Under the pieces are notes generated by a model. It ran no database searches, had not been told where the DNA came from, and saw only the letters and a list, made by a program, of their open reading frames with translations. A DNA stretch of 43,856 bases from CAKOSP01 sp964369625 (lineage in GTDB: Bacteria; Bacillota_I; Bacilli_A; RF39; UBA660), in contig CAYJFC010000009.1 in assembly GCA_964369625.1 (NCBI GenBank), positions 1-43,856 of the forward strand, written 5' to 3'. Positions within the stretch are counted from its first letter, which is position 1. Each line of letters opens with the position of its first letter. Made by a program: the position numbers and the translations under genes. Shown piece by piece: positions 7,541 through 15,203 of this stretch.

Positions 7541-8461
7541 TTATTTAGTATCATTTAAATCTAATGATTCGCTAACAATCATATCAGCAAACTCTATTTT
7601 AAATCTTTCAAGTTCTTTAATCTTACTATCTTCATATATACTTTTCGTATTATATATTGCCTTATAAAAATGTTTCAACTTAACAACATTTGAATTTTCA
7701 AATGCTGCATACGTAAATGCATTTGAAACTATAGCTAAACAAATATCAGGATATCTCGAAGCTATTTCGTAAACTCTTTTATATTCATCAGTCATTTGAG
7801 TAATAAATTTCATTATTTTTTCTGTTATATATGGAGCATATGTGATTTTTAAATTCATTTTACTTTCGATTTTAGGAATTGATCCCATTAGAATTTTAAT
7901 AGTTGTTTCTTCATTTGGCTCGAGTACATCTATTTTTTGAAATCTTCTTAAAAATGCTCTATCTCTTAATATATATTGTTCATACTCTTCAGTAGTTGTT
8001 GCACCAATCATTTTTATTTCTCCGCGGTCAAGACCTGCTTTTAACATATTAGCAAAATCAAGCCCACCTGATTTATTGACTAATAAATGAGCTTCATCTA
8101 TAAAAACTATAGTTTTATCTTTTGCAGATAATTCCCTTACAAGTAAATCAATTCTATTTTCAGTTTGACTTTCATTAATAACAGAACCAATTAAACTAGT
8201 TATATTAACTTTTATTATTTCATAACCTTTTATAACATCTGGAACTAGATCATTTTTAATTCTATATGCTATACCTTCTACAATAGCAGTTTTACCTATC
8301 CCAGGTTTACCTACTAAAAGCGCACTTTTTTCTGGAGTTAAAAGTGTTAGTATAGCTTCTTTTATTTCACTATCTCTTGCTATTGCTGGATCTGTTATAT
8401 ATTCTTTATTAGAAAGATTTGTTCCATATCTTTCTAATATACTAATGTTTTCTTCATTCAT
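7541..8461 (-). CDS. Stand-alone ClpB/ClpC D1-like AAA+ ATPase
   Basis: This protein of 306 residues starts at the ATG at 8461 with GGTGA just upstream; the ATG at 8473 lacks one. It corresponds to a single D1 ATPase module of Clp/Hsp100 proteins: Walker A GKPGIGKT (51-58), Walker B IVFIDEAH (118-125), sensor-1 region GATTTEEYEQYI and arginine-finger region RDRAFLRRFQ. There is no Clp N-domain, middle domain, D2 or ClpP loop. The segment where D1 domains carry the pore-loop KYRGEFE reads IGSVINESQTENR (91-103), so the aromatic pore residue is missing. It may remodel a dedicated partner rather than thread substrates. The partner is unknown. Confidence 0.8.
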   Translation of the reverse strand: MNEENISILERYGTNLSNKEYITDPAIARDSEIKEAILTLLTPEKSALLVGKPGIGKTAIVEGIAYRIKNDLVPDVIKGYEIIKVNITSLIGSVINESQTENRIDLLVRELSAKDKTIVFIDEAHLLVNKSGGLDFANMLKAGLDRGEIKMIGATTTEEYEQYILRDRAFLRRFQKIDVLEPNEETTIKILMGSIPKIESKMNLKITYAPYITEKIMKFITQMTDEYKRVYEIASRYPDICLAIVSNAFTYAAFENSNVVKLKHFYKAIYNTKSIYEDSKIKELERFKIEFADMIVSESLDLNDTK

Positions 8462-8508
8462 TTTAATCACCATATTAATTATATCATATTTTAAATTTAA
8501 ACAAAATA

Positions 8509-8530
8509 AAAGTTCCTATAAAGGAACTTT
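8509..8530 (-). terminator. Terminator of tRNA-Asn
   Basis: AAAGTTCC (8509-8516) pairs with GGAACTTT (8523-8530). On the minus strand it follows the tRNA and ends in a T-rich run. Confidence 0.8.
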
Positions 8531-8539
8531 AATTTCTAA

Positions 8540-8615
8540 TGGCGCTCGTTGTAGGACTCGAACCTACGACCTAACGGTTAACAGCCGTTTGCTCTACCAA
8601 CTGAGCTAAACGAGC
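8540..8615 (-). tRNA. tRNA-Asn (GUU)
   Basis: The minus strand folds into a 76-nt cloverleaf with acceptor GCTCGTT/AACGAGC, D-arm GCTC/GAGC, anticodon stem AACGG/CCGTT and loop CTGTTAA (anticodon GTT). The T-arm is GTAGG TTCGAGT CCTAC and CCA is encoded. The promoter is excellent (8627-8655) and a terminator follows. Confidence 0.97.
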
Positions 8616-8626
8616 ACTTCAAATTA

Positions 8627-8655
8627 ATTATATTAGAATTTTGAATATTTGTCAA
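8627..8655 (-). promoter_or_regulatory. tRNA-Asn promoter
   Basis: On the minus strand a consensus -35 TTGACA (8650-8655), a 17-nt spacer and TATAAT (8627-8632) precede the tRNA by about 11 bases. This is the best consensus promoter in the window. Confidence 0.8.
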
Positions 8656-8687
8656 ATATTTTTATAAAAAAAACTAAAAAATATTCA

Positions 8688-9116
8688 TTATAAGTAATTT
8701 TTTAGTTCATTTAGATTATTTTCTAAAGTTTGTTTTAATGTTTTAGCTAACTTTTTAGTTTTTATATCAGTTATTTTATAATTATTTATTTTTTCAGTAA
8801 TATCAATTATTCCCATATTTGTGCCTTTTATTAACATTTTAGATAATTGATTTACAGATGTCTCTTTACCTACTTTTAATTTGATACTCATTTTACTTAT
8901 AAGTTTAGTAGTAAAACTAATATCTTTTAACAAACCATTTAATCTATTGATATATTTTTTTGATTCCATATTAATATAAGTATATTCTTCTTTTTGCATT
9001 TTTAAAATTTTACAAAATTTTTTATTATTTATATTTGACATTATACTATCAATAGCAATTATTCCCATATTAGTATTTTGACATATATAATTCAGTACAA
9101 TTATATTTTCTTTCAT
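8688..9116 (-). CDS. Hypothetical helical protein, four-helix-bundle-like
   Basis: This 142-residue, all-helical and basic protein has no signal peptide. It contains two similar phrases: NTNMGIIAIDSIMSNI near residue 14 and GTNMGIIDITEKINNY near 98. They suggest an internal repeat or a symmetric four-helix bundle. Similar short proteins occur in Firmicutes as uncharacterised, possibly ferritin-like or DUF2383-like bundles, but I cannot assign a function. Its AGGTGAT ribosome binding site is part of the 3' arm of the hairpin that terminates the RNase J-like gene upstream, so expression may depend on read-through. Confidence 0.65.
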   Translation of the reverse strand: MKENIIVLNYICQNTNMGIIAIDSIMSNINNKKFCKILKMQKEEYTYINMESKKYINRLNGLLKDISFTTKLISKMSIKLKVGKETSVNQLSKMLIKGTNMGIIDITEKINNYKITDIKTKKLAKTLKQTLENNLNELKNYL

Positions 9117-9118
9117 AA

Positions 9119-9149
9119 AAAATCACCTATTTTTATTATAGATGATTTT
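9119..9149 (-). terminator. Hairpin: terminator of the RNase J-like gene overlapping the next ribosome binding site
   Basis: AAAATCACCTAT (9119-9130) pairs with ATAGATGATTTT (9138-9149) with one G-U pair in RNA. On the minus strand the 3' arm reads ATAGGTGATTTT and runs into TTATG, so the AGGTGAT that should recruit ribosomes to the gene starting at 9116 is inside the stem. Confidence 0.7.
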
Positions 9150-9156
9150 TAATTTT

Positions 9157-10791
9157 TTATACTTCTTGCACTACAGCAATAATCATAGGTTTACATTCAG
9201 TTTCATTATATAAAAATTTACTTAATTCTTCACGCATTTCAACTTTAATATTATTATAATCAACATATGTAGGAGTAACATTTCTTTTTATTACTTCTTC
9301 ACTAAGTGCTTTAATTTCATTTATTAAATCATGCGAATCTTTTATATATATAAATCCTCTTGTTGTAACTTCTGGTCCAACAATTAATTTTTTATCTCTT
9401 TTAGATATTGTAGCACTAATTAATACTATACCGTTTTCAGATAACATTTGACGGTCTTTTATTACTAAATCTCCTACATCATCAGTACTATTACCATCAA
9501 TTAATATATCATTAACTTTAATTTTTTCTGTTTTAGGTAATAATTTTTTATTTTCTATAGTAATTATTTCCCCATTTTGTTTTAATATAATATTTTCTGC
9601 AGGTATTCCTAATTTACTTGCTAAATTAGCATTCCCCACCATGTATCTGTATTCACCTTTAACAGGCATATAATATTTAGGATTCATAAGTTTAATCATT
9701 AGCATCAAATCTTCACTTGAAGGATGGTGCATTATTATTTTATCTTTAGGTACACTTACTACATTACAACCAAATTTTGCAAATTCATTTTCCAATTTAA
9801 CTAAAGCTTTTTCATTACTATCAAAACGTGGTTCTGCAAAAACAATTGTATCATCTTTTTTCAAATTAATAAACTTATCATAACCAGTTAATATTTTATT
9901 TAAATTAGCGTACGGATTAGTACGATCATCTAGAATCATTATAATAGTATTAGGATCATTTAAATGACTTAAATCTCCTAGTAAATCATCACTAAATTTT
10001 AAATAACCTTCAGTTTTAGAAAAATTTATAACATTTTGAAGTTTTTTACCCATCACTACTATTTTACGATGCTTATTTTCAGCTGCTTTAAATATTTCAT
10101 CTATTGTATATAAATGATATGGTAAAACAGAAAAAATAATTCTATTATCATTATGATTTATAGTATCTTTGAAAAATTCAAGCAAATGATGATTAGGTGA
10201 AGTATGACCTTTTTTTTCAGAAAATGCCGATTCACTTAGTAAACATAATACTCCTTGTTTACCAACATATGCAATTTTTCCTAGATCCATATCATAGTTT
10301 CCATTCATAAGTGGATCTATAACAAAGTCTCCTGTATAACATATTGCTCCATCTTTAGTGTTTACTACAAACATAACTGCATCAGGAATTGAATGTGATA
10401 CCGCTATAGGGAATATTGATACAGCACCAAAATTTATTTTCTTGTGTACAGATATTTCTTCAATATTTTTTTTATTTATTCCATCTTCTAATAGTACAAA
10501 TTTAGTAAATTTAGTAGCGTATATTTTAAGTTCTGGTATTTCTCTTACTAAATCTTTTACTGCTCCTAAATTTTCCTTATGACCATGCGATAAAAATAAA
10601 CCCTTTATTTTTTTCTTATTTTTAACTAAATACGAAAAATCTGGAATGATATAATCTATTCCTAATAAATTATTATTTGCATATTTTAATCCACAATCAA
10701 GTATAAAAATAGAATTATCAATTTCTATTACATAAGTGTTCTTTCCGTCTTCGTCAAGTCCACCCAAACCAAAAATTTTAATTTTACTCAT
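9157..10791 (-). CDS. Ribonuclease J family protein, probably catalytically degenerate (J2-like)
   Basis: This protein of 544 residues starts at the ATG at 10791 after AGAGGTGA. The order is metallo-beta-lactamase, beta-CASP and C-terminal RNase J domains, with HSIPDAVMFVV and CYTGDFVID intact. The metal motif HxHxDH, however, reads HGHKEN (H69, H71, E73, N74). The later family SGHA region reads MHHPSSED (about residue 355), and the family PVHGEYR reads PVKGEYR (near 378). In Bacillus, RNase J1 is the active 5'-3' exonuclease and endonuclease and J2 is a weakly active partner. By analogy this is a J2-like subunit. It has its own promoter at 10848-10876. Confidence 0.85.
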   Translation of the reverse strand: MSKIKIFGLGGLDEDGKNTYVIEIDNSIFILDCGLKYANNNLLGIDYIIPDFSYLVKNKKKIKGLFLSHGHKENLGAVKDLVREIPELKIYATKFTKFVLLEDGINKKNIEEISVHKKINFGAVSIFPIAVSHSIPDAVMFVVNTKDGAICYTGDFVIDPLMNGNYDMDLGKIAYVGKQGVLCLLSESAFSEKKGHTSPNHHLLEFFKDTINHNDNRIIFSVLPYHLYTIDEIFKAAENKHRKIVVMGKKLQNVINFSKTEGYLKFSDDLLGDLSHLNDPNTIIMILDDRTNPYANLNKILTGYDKFINLKKDDTIVFAEPRFDSNEKALVKLENEFAKFGCNVVSVPKDKIIMHHPSSEDLMLMIKLMNPKYYMPVKGEYRYMVGNANLASKLGIPAENIILKQNGEIITIENKKLLPKTEKIKVNDILIDGNSTDDVGDLVIKDRQMLSENGIVLISATISKRDKKLIVGPEVTTRGFIYIKDSHDLINEIKALSEEVIKRNVTPTYVDYNNIKVEMREELSKFLYNETECKPMIIAVVQEV

Positions 10792-10847
10792 AATTATCAC
10801 CTCTTATAAATTCTTTTAAGTTAATATAAAGTTCAATTGGTGATACC

Positions 10848-10876
10848 ATTATAACAAATTTTATTAAATAAATCAA
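10848..10876 (-). promoter_or_regulatory. Promoter of the RNase J-like gene
   Basis: The minus strand shows TTGATT (10871-10876), a 17-nt spacer and TGTTATAAT with the -10 at 10848-10853. It overlaps the region just after the upstream gene's stop codon. GGTGATA (10839-10845, plus strand) and TATCACC (10795-10801) form an inverted repeat spanning the start of the leader and the ribosome binding site. Confidence 0.65.
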
Positions 10877-10877
10877 A

Positions 10878-11633
10878 TTACTCACTTATTAAGATACTTA
10901 AATATACTATATTATAACTTTTAAAGAGTATTTCCTGATATAAAACTCTAAAGTTATCTAAAGATAAATAGTCATCTATATAAATGATTTGACCACTATA
11001 AAGATTATTTTTAACATCAATATAATTATCATTGTTAACCTTTTCATTTATATTTATTAAATAATATTTGTACTCTCTACATAATTCATTATTAGTATTA
11101 TTTATAATACATAAATTATTATTTAGTAAATTATCTAATTTGCTAAAATTTTCAATATCATTATTTATATATTCTATACCTTCAGACTTTTTATAATTTT
11201 TATATGTTATTAGTTTATTAAATAATTTATTATTATTCAGTAAATATTTTTCTATAAAATCATTATTATTAATAATAATACTAATATTTCTTTTATAAAC
11301 ATTTCCTCTAGTAATATATTTATCATAATTATCTATTATACTAATTTCTGGTTCTAATTTTGTATATACTAAATAATTTTCATTGAAAGTTAGATAATCA
11401 CGCATATTATAGTAACTTTTTAATATGTCTACTTCAACACCATTAATTCCCGGAATTATTTCATTATCGCTAATAACTGCATTTACTGGACTTATATTAT
11501 AATTATGGATATTGTTTTTAATTTCATTCATTAAATTACTATTACTTGCTAATATATAATTGATTTTATCAATATAGTAAAAAGAAAATATCAAAAGAAA
11601 AAAAACGCTGACAATCTTAAAAATTTTTTTCAA
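10878..11633 (-). CDS. Membrane-anchored or secreted hypothetical, deacetylase-like remnant
   Basis: This 251-residue protein starts at TTG (11633) with AGGTGA five bases upstream. An N-terminal hydrophobic segment at about residues 7-25 (IVSVFFLLIFSFYYI) is a signal or anchor. The phrase GINGVEVDILKSYYNMRDY followed by LVYTKLEPEISI and YITRGN resembles the region that precedes the catalytic domain in polysaccharide-deacetylase-like proteins of this bacterial group. The His/Asp catalytic motifs are absent, so enzymatic activity is not supported. Very Asn-rich. Function unknown; probably acts at the cell surface. Confidence 0.5.
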   Translation of the reverse strand: MKKIFKIVSVFFLLIFSFYYIDKINYILASNSNLMNEIKNNIHNYNISPVNAVISDNEIIPGINGVEVDILKSYYNMRDYLTFNENYLVYTKLEPEISIIDNYDKYITRGNVYKRNISIIINNNDFIEKYLLNNNKLFNKLITYKNYKKSEGIEYINNDIENFSKLDNLLNNNLCIINNTNNELCREYKYYLININEKVNNDNYIDVKNNLYSGQIIYIDDYLSLDNFRVLYQEILFKSYNIVYLSILISE

Positions 11634-11676
11634 AAAATCACCTATTTAATATTATGTAATAATATTAAATTTTATA

Positions 11677-11705
11677 TTGTTTTTATAAAGTTTATCTATT
11701 ATAAT
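11677..11705 (+). promoter_or_regulatory. Promoter of the gene at 11731
   Basis: TTGTTT (11677-11682), a 17-nt spacer and TATAAT (11700-11705) lie 25 bases before the ATG. A perfect hairpin of 11 bp (TTTAATATTAT and its complement) lies just upstream, between this promoter and the divergent gene. Confidence 0.6.
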
Positions 11706-11730
11706 AAATTACTAGAAATGAGCTGGTTAT

Positions 11731-12774
11731 ATGAAGTATATTAAATTTTTCAATTATTTAAGGTCATTATATTTTTATATTGAAAATGAAAGAAAAAAAT
11801 TTTATAAACAATTTGAAGAAGATACTAATTTCACAGAAGATGATTTATCTTTTTTAGAAGTTGATGAAGAAACTGCTATGTCTATAGCTAACACTCTTGA
11901 GGAAAATGAACTTTTACAAGAAGAAATAACTTATGATAATCAAGAAGAAATAGATGATTTTGCTACTATTGATGCAAATACAGAGCTTATAAATGAACTG
12001 TTTTTTTACAATGAAGAAATACGAACTTTAAATTTTCAAACTTGGATTTTAAAATTTGTTAATGCTTATTCAAAAAGTATGAATAACACTGAGTTATCAG
12101 ATACTATTGAATCGCTATTAAATAATGATGAAGAAAATTATATAACTTTTATAAACAATAACGATGATTTTAAATCAGTAGTTAGTGCTGCTATTATAAA
12201 AATCATTACTGACAAAGATTGCGCTCAAATAACTAGTAATTATTTTGAAGATAAATTAACTGCCTTAGAAATAGATATTAATAAAAATTCTGATAATTGT
12301 GAATATTCATTTGAATTCGTAAGAATTTTAAATGAAATGTATATAATTAATAGTCAAATTGGTTATACGTACCAGGAAAACATAAAAAAAATAACTAATT
12401 ATATTTATAATGATATGGTAGAAAAAGATTTCCCTAGTATTTCTTATCATTCAAAAGAAGAATATATAAATGGATTAAATATAATTAAACAAAAATTAAA
12501 ATATGATGCATATATATATTTATTGTATAAAAAGAATTTAATAGGATTAAATCAAGACGAAATTTTCACCTTATATATATTAGAAAATAATTTGGAAAAA
12601 ATTGATTCGAAAAGTAATATTAATATCGAACAGTATTATATTATAGTTCAATCTCATATAGAATTAAATTATAATATGTCTACACTAAAAAAGAATTTAG
12701 AAGTAAATACTATAGTAGACGAATATGTCAGAAAATTTAAAAATCCATTTTTAATGAGTGATTTTTACAAATAA
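11731..12774 (+). CDS. Hypothetical acidic protein
   Basis: This 347-residue soluble protein has no recognised domain. A basic N-terminal helix (about 1-27) is followed by a very acidic stretch (EEDTNFTEDDLSFLEVDEE and onward, about 29-80) and then by helical segments rich in Asn, Ile and Glu. It has its own promoter and a terminator shared with the convergent XRE gene. The pattern suggests a cytoplasmic protein-interaction role, but nothing in the sequence fixes a function. The ribosome binding site is weak (GAGCTGG). Confidence 0.6.
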   Translation: MKYIKFFNYLRSLYFYIENERKKFYKQFEEDTNFTEDDLSFLEVDEETAMSIANTLEENELLQEEITYDNQEEIDDFATIDANTELINELFFYNEEIRTLNFQTWILKFVNAYSKSMNNTELSDTIESLLNNDEENYITFINNNDDFKSVVSAAIIKIITDKDCAQITSNYFEDKLTALEIDINKNSDNCEYSFEFVRILNEMYIINSQIGYTYQENIKKITNYIYNDMVEKDFPSISYHSKEEYINGLNIIKQKLKYDAYIYLLYKKNLIGLNQDEIFTLYILENNLEKIDSKSNINIEQYYIIVQSHIELNYNMSTLKKNLEVNTIVDEYVRKFKNPFLMSDFYK

Positions 12775-12802
12775 AAAAGGTTATTACAATAATAACCTTT
12801 TT
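12774..12802. terminator. Bidirectional terminator
   Basis: AAAAAGGTTATTA (12774-12786) pairs with TAATAACCTTTTT (12790-12802) across a 3-nt loop. It serves the convergent genes ending at 12774 and 12803. Confidence 0.88.
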
Positions 12803-13159
12803 CTATCCTATTTTTTTCTTTATTAAATCAGATCCTCTTTTTGGATCTTCAAAAAGAATTTCATATACTACTTTATCTTTTTTTAATTCATTTATAAATG
12901 TTATTTCTTCTTGTGTCATAGTTCTATATTTAGGATGTTTATCACTTACAGTTTTAATAATTTCATCAGTCCCAAGTAAGTAATCTGCACCTACTCCTAA
13001 AACTTGAATAATTTCTATAACATTTTCTAACGTAGGATTTCTAGTTTCCTTTTCATAGCAACATATAGCTGATTTACCTACTCCAATTAAATCCCCAAGT
13101 TCTCCTTGTGTAAGACCAAGTTCTTTTCTTCTTGCTTTCAATCTACTACCAATAATCAA
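12803..13159 (-). CDS. XRE-family helix-turn-helix regulator
   Basis: This 118-residue protein starts at TTG with AGAGGTG seven bases upstream. The N-terminal HTH_3 domain covers residues 4-62: GSRLKARRKELGLTQGELGDL, then the recognition region IGVGKSAICCYEKETRNPTLE and LGVGADYLLGTDE. The C-terminal 50 residues are charged. It is expected to be a DNA-binding repressor. It is next to a short SSB gene on the same strand (72-bp gap), and palindromes upstream of the ssb gene and the gene at 13726 are possible targets. The target assignment is inference only. Confidence 0.88.
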   Translation of the reverse strand: MIIGSRLKARRKELGLTQGELGDLIGVGKSAICCYEKETRNPTLENVIEIIQVLGVGADYLLGTDEIIKTVSDKHPKYRTMTQEEITFINELKKDKVVYEILFEDPKRGSDLIKKKIG

Positions 13160-13231
13160 GTATATACACCTCTTTATTGATAGTATATCTATTCTAATAA
13201 TTACTATGAGTTAAATTTACCTAATGTAAAC

Positions 13232-13567
13232 TCACTTTTCTTTTTTATCACTAGACAAAAATGTAATTTTTTCTGCAATAACTTCAGTCATAAATTTAGT
13301 TTCTTTATTTTCATCTTCATAAGAATAAGTTTCTAATCTTCCTTTTATACCTACTATATCTCCTGAATGACAATATTCACATGTATTGGAAGCTATAGCA
13401 TTCCAAAGGACACATCTAATAAAATCAGTATCATAATGACCATCTATATTTTTGTAATTTCTACTTACAGCAAGAGTAATAACAGTTTTCTTTTTTTCAT
13501 TACCTTTACAAGATACTAATTCTGGATCTTTTGTTAATCTCCCCACTAATACAATATTATTCAGCAT
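13232..13567 (-). CDS. Single-stranded DNA-binding protein, short paralogue
   Basis: This 111-residue OB-fold protein begins MLNNIVLVGRLTKDPEL, with FIRCVLWNAIASNTCEYCHSGDIVGIKGRLET as the usual core. It lacks the Gly/Pro-rich linker and acidic DDDIPF-type C-terminal tip that recruits replication and repair partners, ending instead in LSSDKKEK. It also has an unusual Cys pair (CEYC) at the position before the GD turn. It has a good GGAGGAATAA ribosome binding site. It is not in an rpsF-ssb-rpsR context, so it is probably an accessory SSB rather than the main replicative one. Confidence 0.88.
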   Translation of the reverse strand: MLNNIVLVGRLTKDPELVSCKGNEKKKTVITLAVSRNYKNIDGHYDTDFIRCVLWNAIASNTCEYCHSGDIVGIKGRLETYSYEDENKETKFMTEVIAEKITFLSSDKKEK

Positions 13568-13623
13568 TTATTCCTCCTTTCTAAACAAACTTAACATTAA
13601 TATATTACATAGTCAAAAGATTG

Positions 13624-13656
13624 ATTTTCAAAATTAGTTAGATGAATTTTGAAAAT
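13624..13656. repeat. 12-bp inverted repeat upstream of ssb
   Basis: ATTTTCAAAATT (13624-13635) pairs perfectly with AATTTTGAAAAT (13645-13656) around a 9-nt loop. It has no T run, so an operator or an RNA structure is more likely than a terminator. Confidence 0.55.
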
Positions 13657-13673
13657 TGAGCACAATAATATTA

Positions 13674-13705
13674 TTGAGTTTAATAATAAATTATGTTATT
13701 ATTAA
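13674..13705 (+). promoter_or_regulatory. Promoter of the gene at 13726, overlapped by a perfect inverted repeat
   Basis: TTGAGT (13674-13679), a 17-nt spacer and TGTTATTAT (-10 at 13697-13702) form a promoter. The inverted repeat TTAATAATAA (13680-13689) / TTATTATTAA (13696-13705) spans its spacer and -10. A 14-bp palindrome CAATAATATTATTG lies at 13663-13676. This layout suits repressor control. Confidence 0.5.
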
Positions 13706-13725
13706 TTTATAGTAGGAGACTTTAA

Positions 13726-14451
13726 ATGGATACTATAGTTAACATATATAATAATGAAAATTATTTAGAATATTTAAAAAAATTATCCAATGGTTACGAT
13801 AATAATGGTAATCAAATTTTTATGTATCCTAATATTCAAAATATGAATATTACTCAAAATAAATTGTCATTAAATAATTTAAATACTACATTAAATGGTG
13901 TTAGACTTAGTAATTTTGATAATAGTTTTTTTCAAAATAAGTCAACTGATATTTTTAATTATTTATTTTATACTGCTAAACAAATAAATGAAATTGATAT
14001 TATTAAACAAGAGATTGACAAGATTAAATTTTTACTTATTGCACCGCAACAAGAATCTGATTTACAACTATTAAATGATTTTTTGAATTATTATTTAGTA
14101 GTTCAATATTACTATAATTTATATCCAACTAGTGAATTAAAAGCATACTACTCGTCTTTAGATACAGTTATAAAAATGTTATATGATTCAAATTATACAG
14201 ACAAACCCAATATATTGTTTTTAAAAACTCAATATGAAAATAAACTAAATAGTGATTTTGGGCAATCTTCTACAAATGAAAAAGCAGCAGTTCGCATTAG
14301 AAATACATCTAATGGAACTACTACTTCGCAGTCAATTGATACTAATTTGTATACTACTAGCACTGGTTTTGCAACAGGAACTTTAGTTATATCCTTAGCT
14401 GTAACTGCAGGTATAACAATTGCATTACTTACTCTTATGTGGGGCCTTTAA
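13726..14451 (+). CDS. Hypothetical tail-anchored protein
   Basis: This 241-residue protein has a mainly helical, Asn/Tyr-rich cytoplasmic part and a single hydrophobic segment at the very C-terminus (about residues 217-240, TGTLVISLAVTAGITIALLTLMW). That is a tail-anchor arrangement. The last 25 residues before the anchor are Thr/Ser-rich. No domain recognised. It has its own promoter with overlapping inverted repeats, and its 3' end overlaps the convergent YwaF-like gene by 27 bases. Confidence 0.6.
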   Translation: MDTIVNIYNNENYLEYLKKLSNGYDNNGNQIFMYPNIQNMNITQNKLSLNNLNTTLNGVRLSNFDNSFFQNKSTDIFNYLFYTAKQINEIDIIKQEIDKIKFLLIAPQQESDLQLLNDFLNYYLVVQYYYNLYPTSELKAYYSSLDTVIKMLYDSNYTDKPNILFLKTQYENKLNSDFGQSSTNEKAAVRIRNTSNGTTTSQSIDTNLYTTSTGFATGTLVISLAVTAGITIALLTLMWGL

Positions 14452-15153
14452 GTCCCTTTTATTTTTGAAAAATATAAATGAATACGATAACATCATCATT
14501 GGCACACTTAGGAATATGAACCATATAAGTGGAGGTATGCTGTTTAAAAATGGAAAATATTCATATAAAAACAACGGTAAAGACTCTTTAAAAATATAAC
14601 TAGTACCCATTACAATATTAATTAAGTATACTGAAAAATAAACTATAAAGGAATATATTACAAAGTGAAATATTCCTTTTTTATTTACTTTATAATCTAA
14701 TACATACAAAGTATAAAAACTAGATATTAATAAAAAATGATGACTAATAATTAACAAAATAAAATGATACCTATCATATGCCACTCCTGGATCTTGAAAT
14801 ATAATTACTGAGGTAGTACAAAAAAATATAGCATAATAAATATAATTGTATATTTTTTCTTTTTTTAATATCACTGCATACATAAACATAAAACCTGTTA
14901 TATAACAATATTGTATTGGGATATGAAAATTAATATCAAATTTCCCAAGAAGTATACCACCTAATGAATATATAACAATATTAAGCATTAGTATTCCACA
15001 TAATATATATTGCATATTATTTATTTTTTTTAATTTTTCTTTATATTTATAAATTAAAAATATAATTAAAATTGTAAGCGCTATTAATGTTATATGAATT
15101 GTTCCAAAAAAAGTTAAACTTTTTGCACTTTCTACTCCAAAATAATAATCCAT
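14425..15153 (-). CDS. YwaF/TIGR02206-type integral membrane protein
   Basis: This 242-residue protein has seven or so membrane helices. The motifs HIPIQYCYITGFMFMYAVI near residue 82 and FQDPGVAYDRYHFILLIISHHFLLI near 124 match the TIGR02206/YwaF family, whose function is unknown (related to eukaryotic TMEM164). It starts after GAGGTG with TGTTATAAT at 15172-15180. Its tail (KRDLKAPHKSK) is encoded antisense to the end of the gene at 13726. Confidence 0.75.
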   Translation of the reverse strand: MDYYFGVESAKSLTFFGTIHITLIALTILIIFLIYKYKEKLKKINNMQYILCGILMLNIVIYSLGGILLGKFDINFHIPIQYCYITGFMFMYAVILKKEKIYNYIYYAIFFCTTSVIIFQDPGVAYDRYHFILLIISHHFLLISSFYTLYVLDYKVNKKGIFHFVIYSFIVYFSVYLINIVMGTSYIFKESLPLFLYEYFPFLNSIPPLIWFIFLSVPMMMLSYSFIFFKNKRDLKAPHKSK

Positions 15154-15171
15154 ATCAACACCTCGGTATAC

Positions 15172-15180
15172 ATTATAACA
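15172..15180 (-). promoter_or_regulatory. Extended -10 promoter of the YwaF-like gene
   Basis: The minus strand reads TGTTATAAT about 20 bases before the start codon, followed by a leader holding GAGGTG. Confidence 0.6.
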
Positions 15181-15203
15181 TTTTTTTTATAAAAAAACGA
15201 GTG

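Noticed and set aside
10358..10582. Plus-strand open frame inside the RNase J-like gene
   Set aside because: It is a shadow of the conserved minus-strand gene with no supporting signals.
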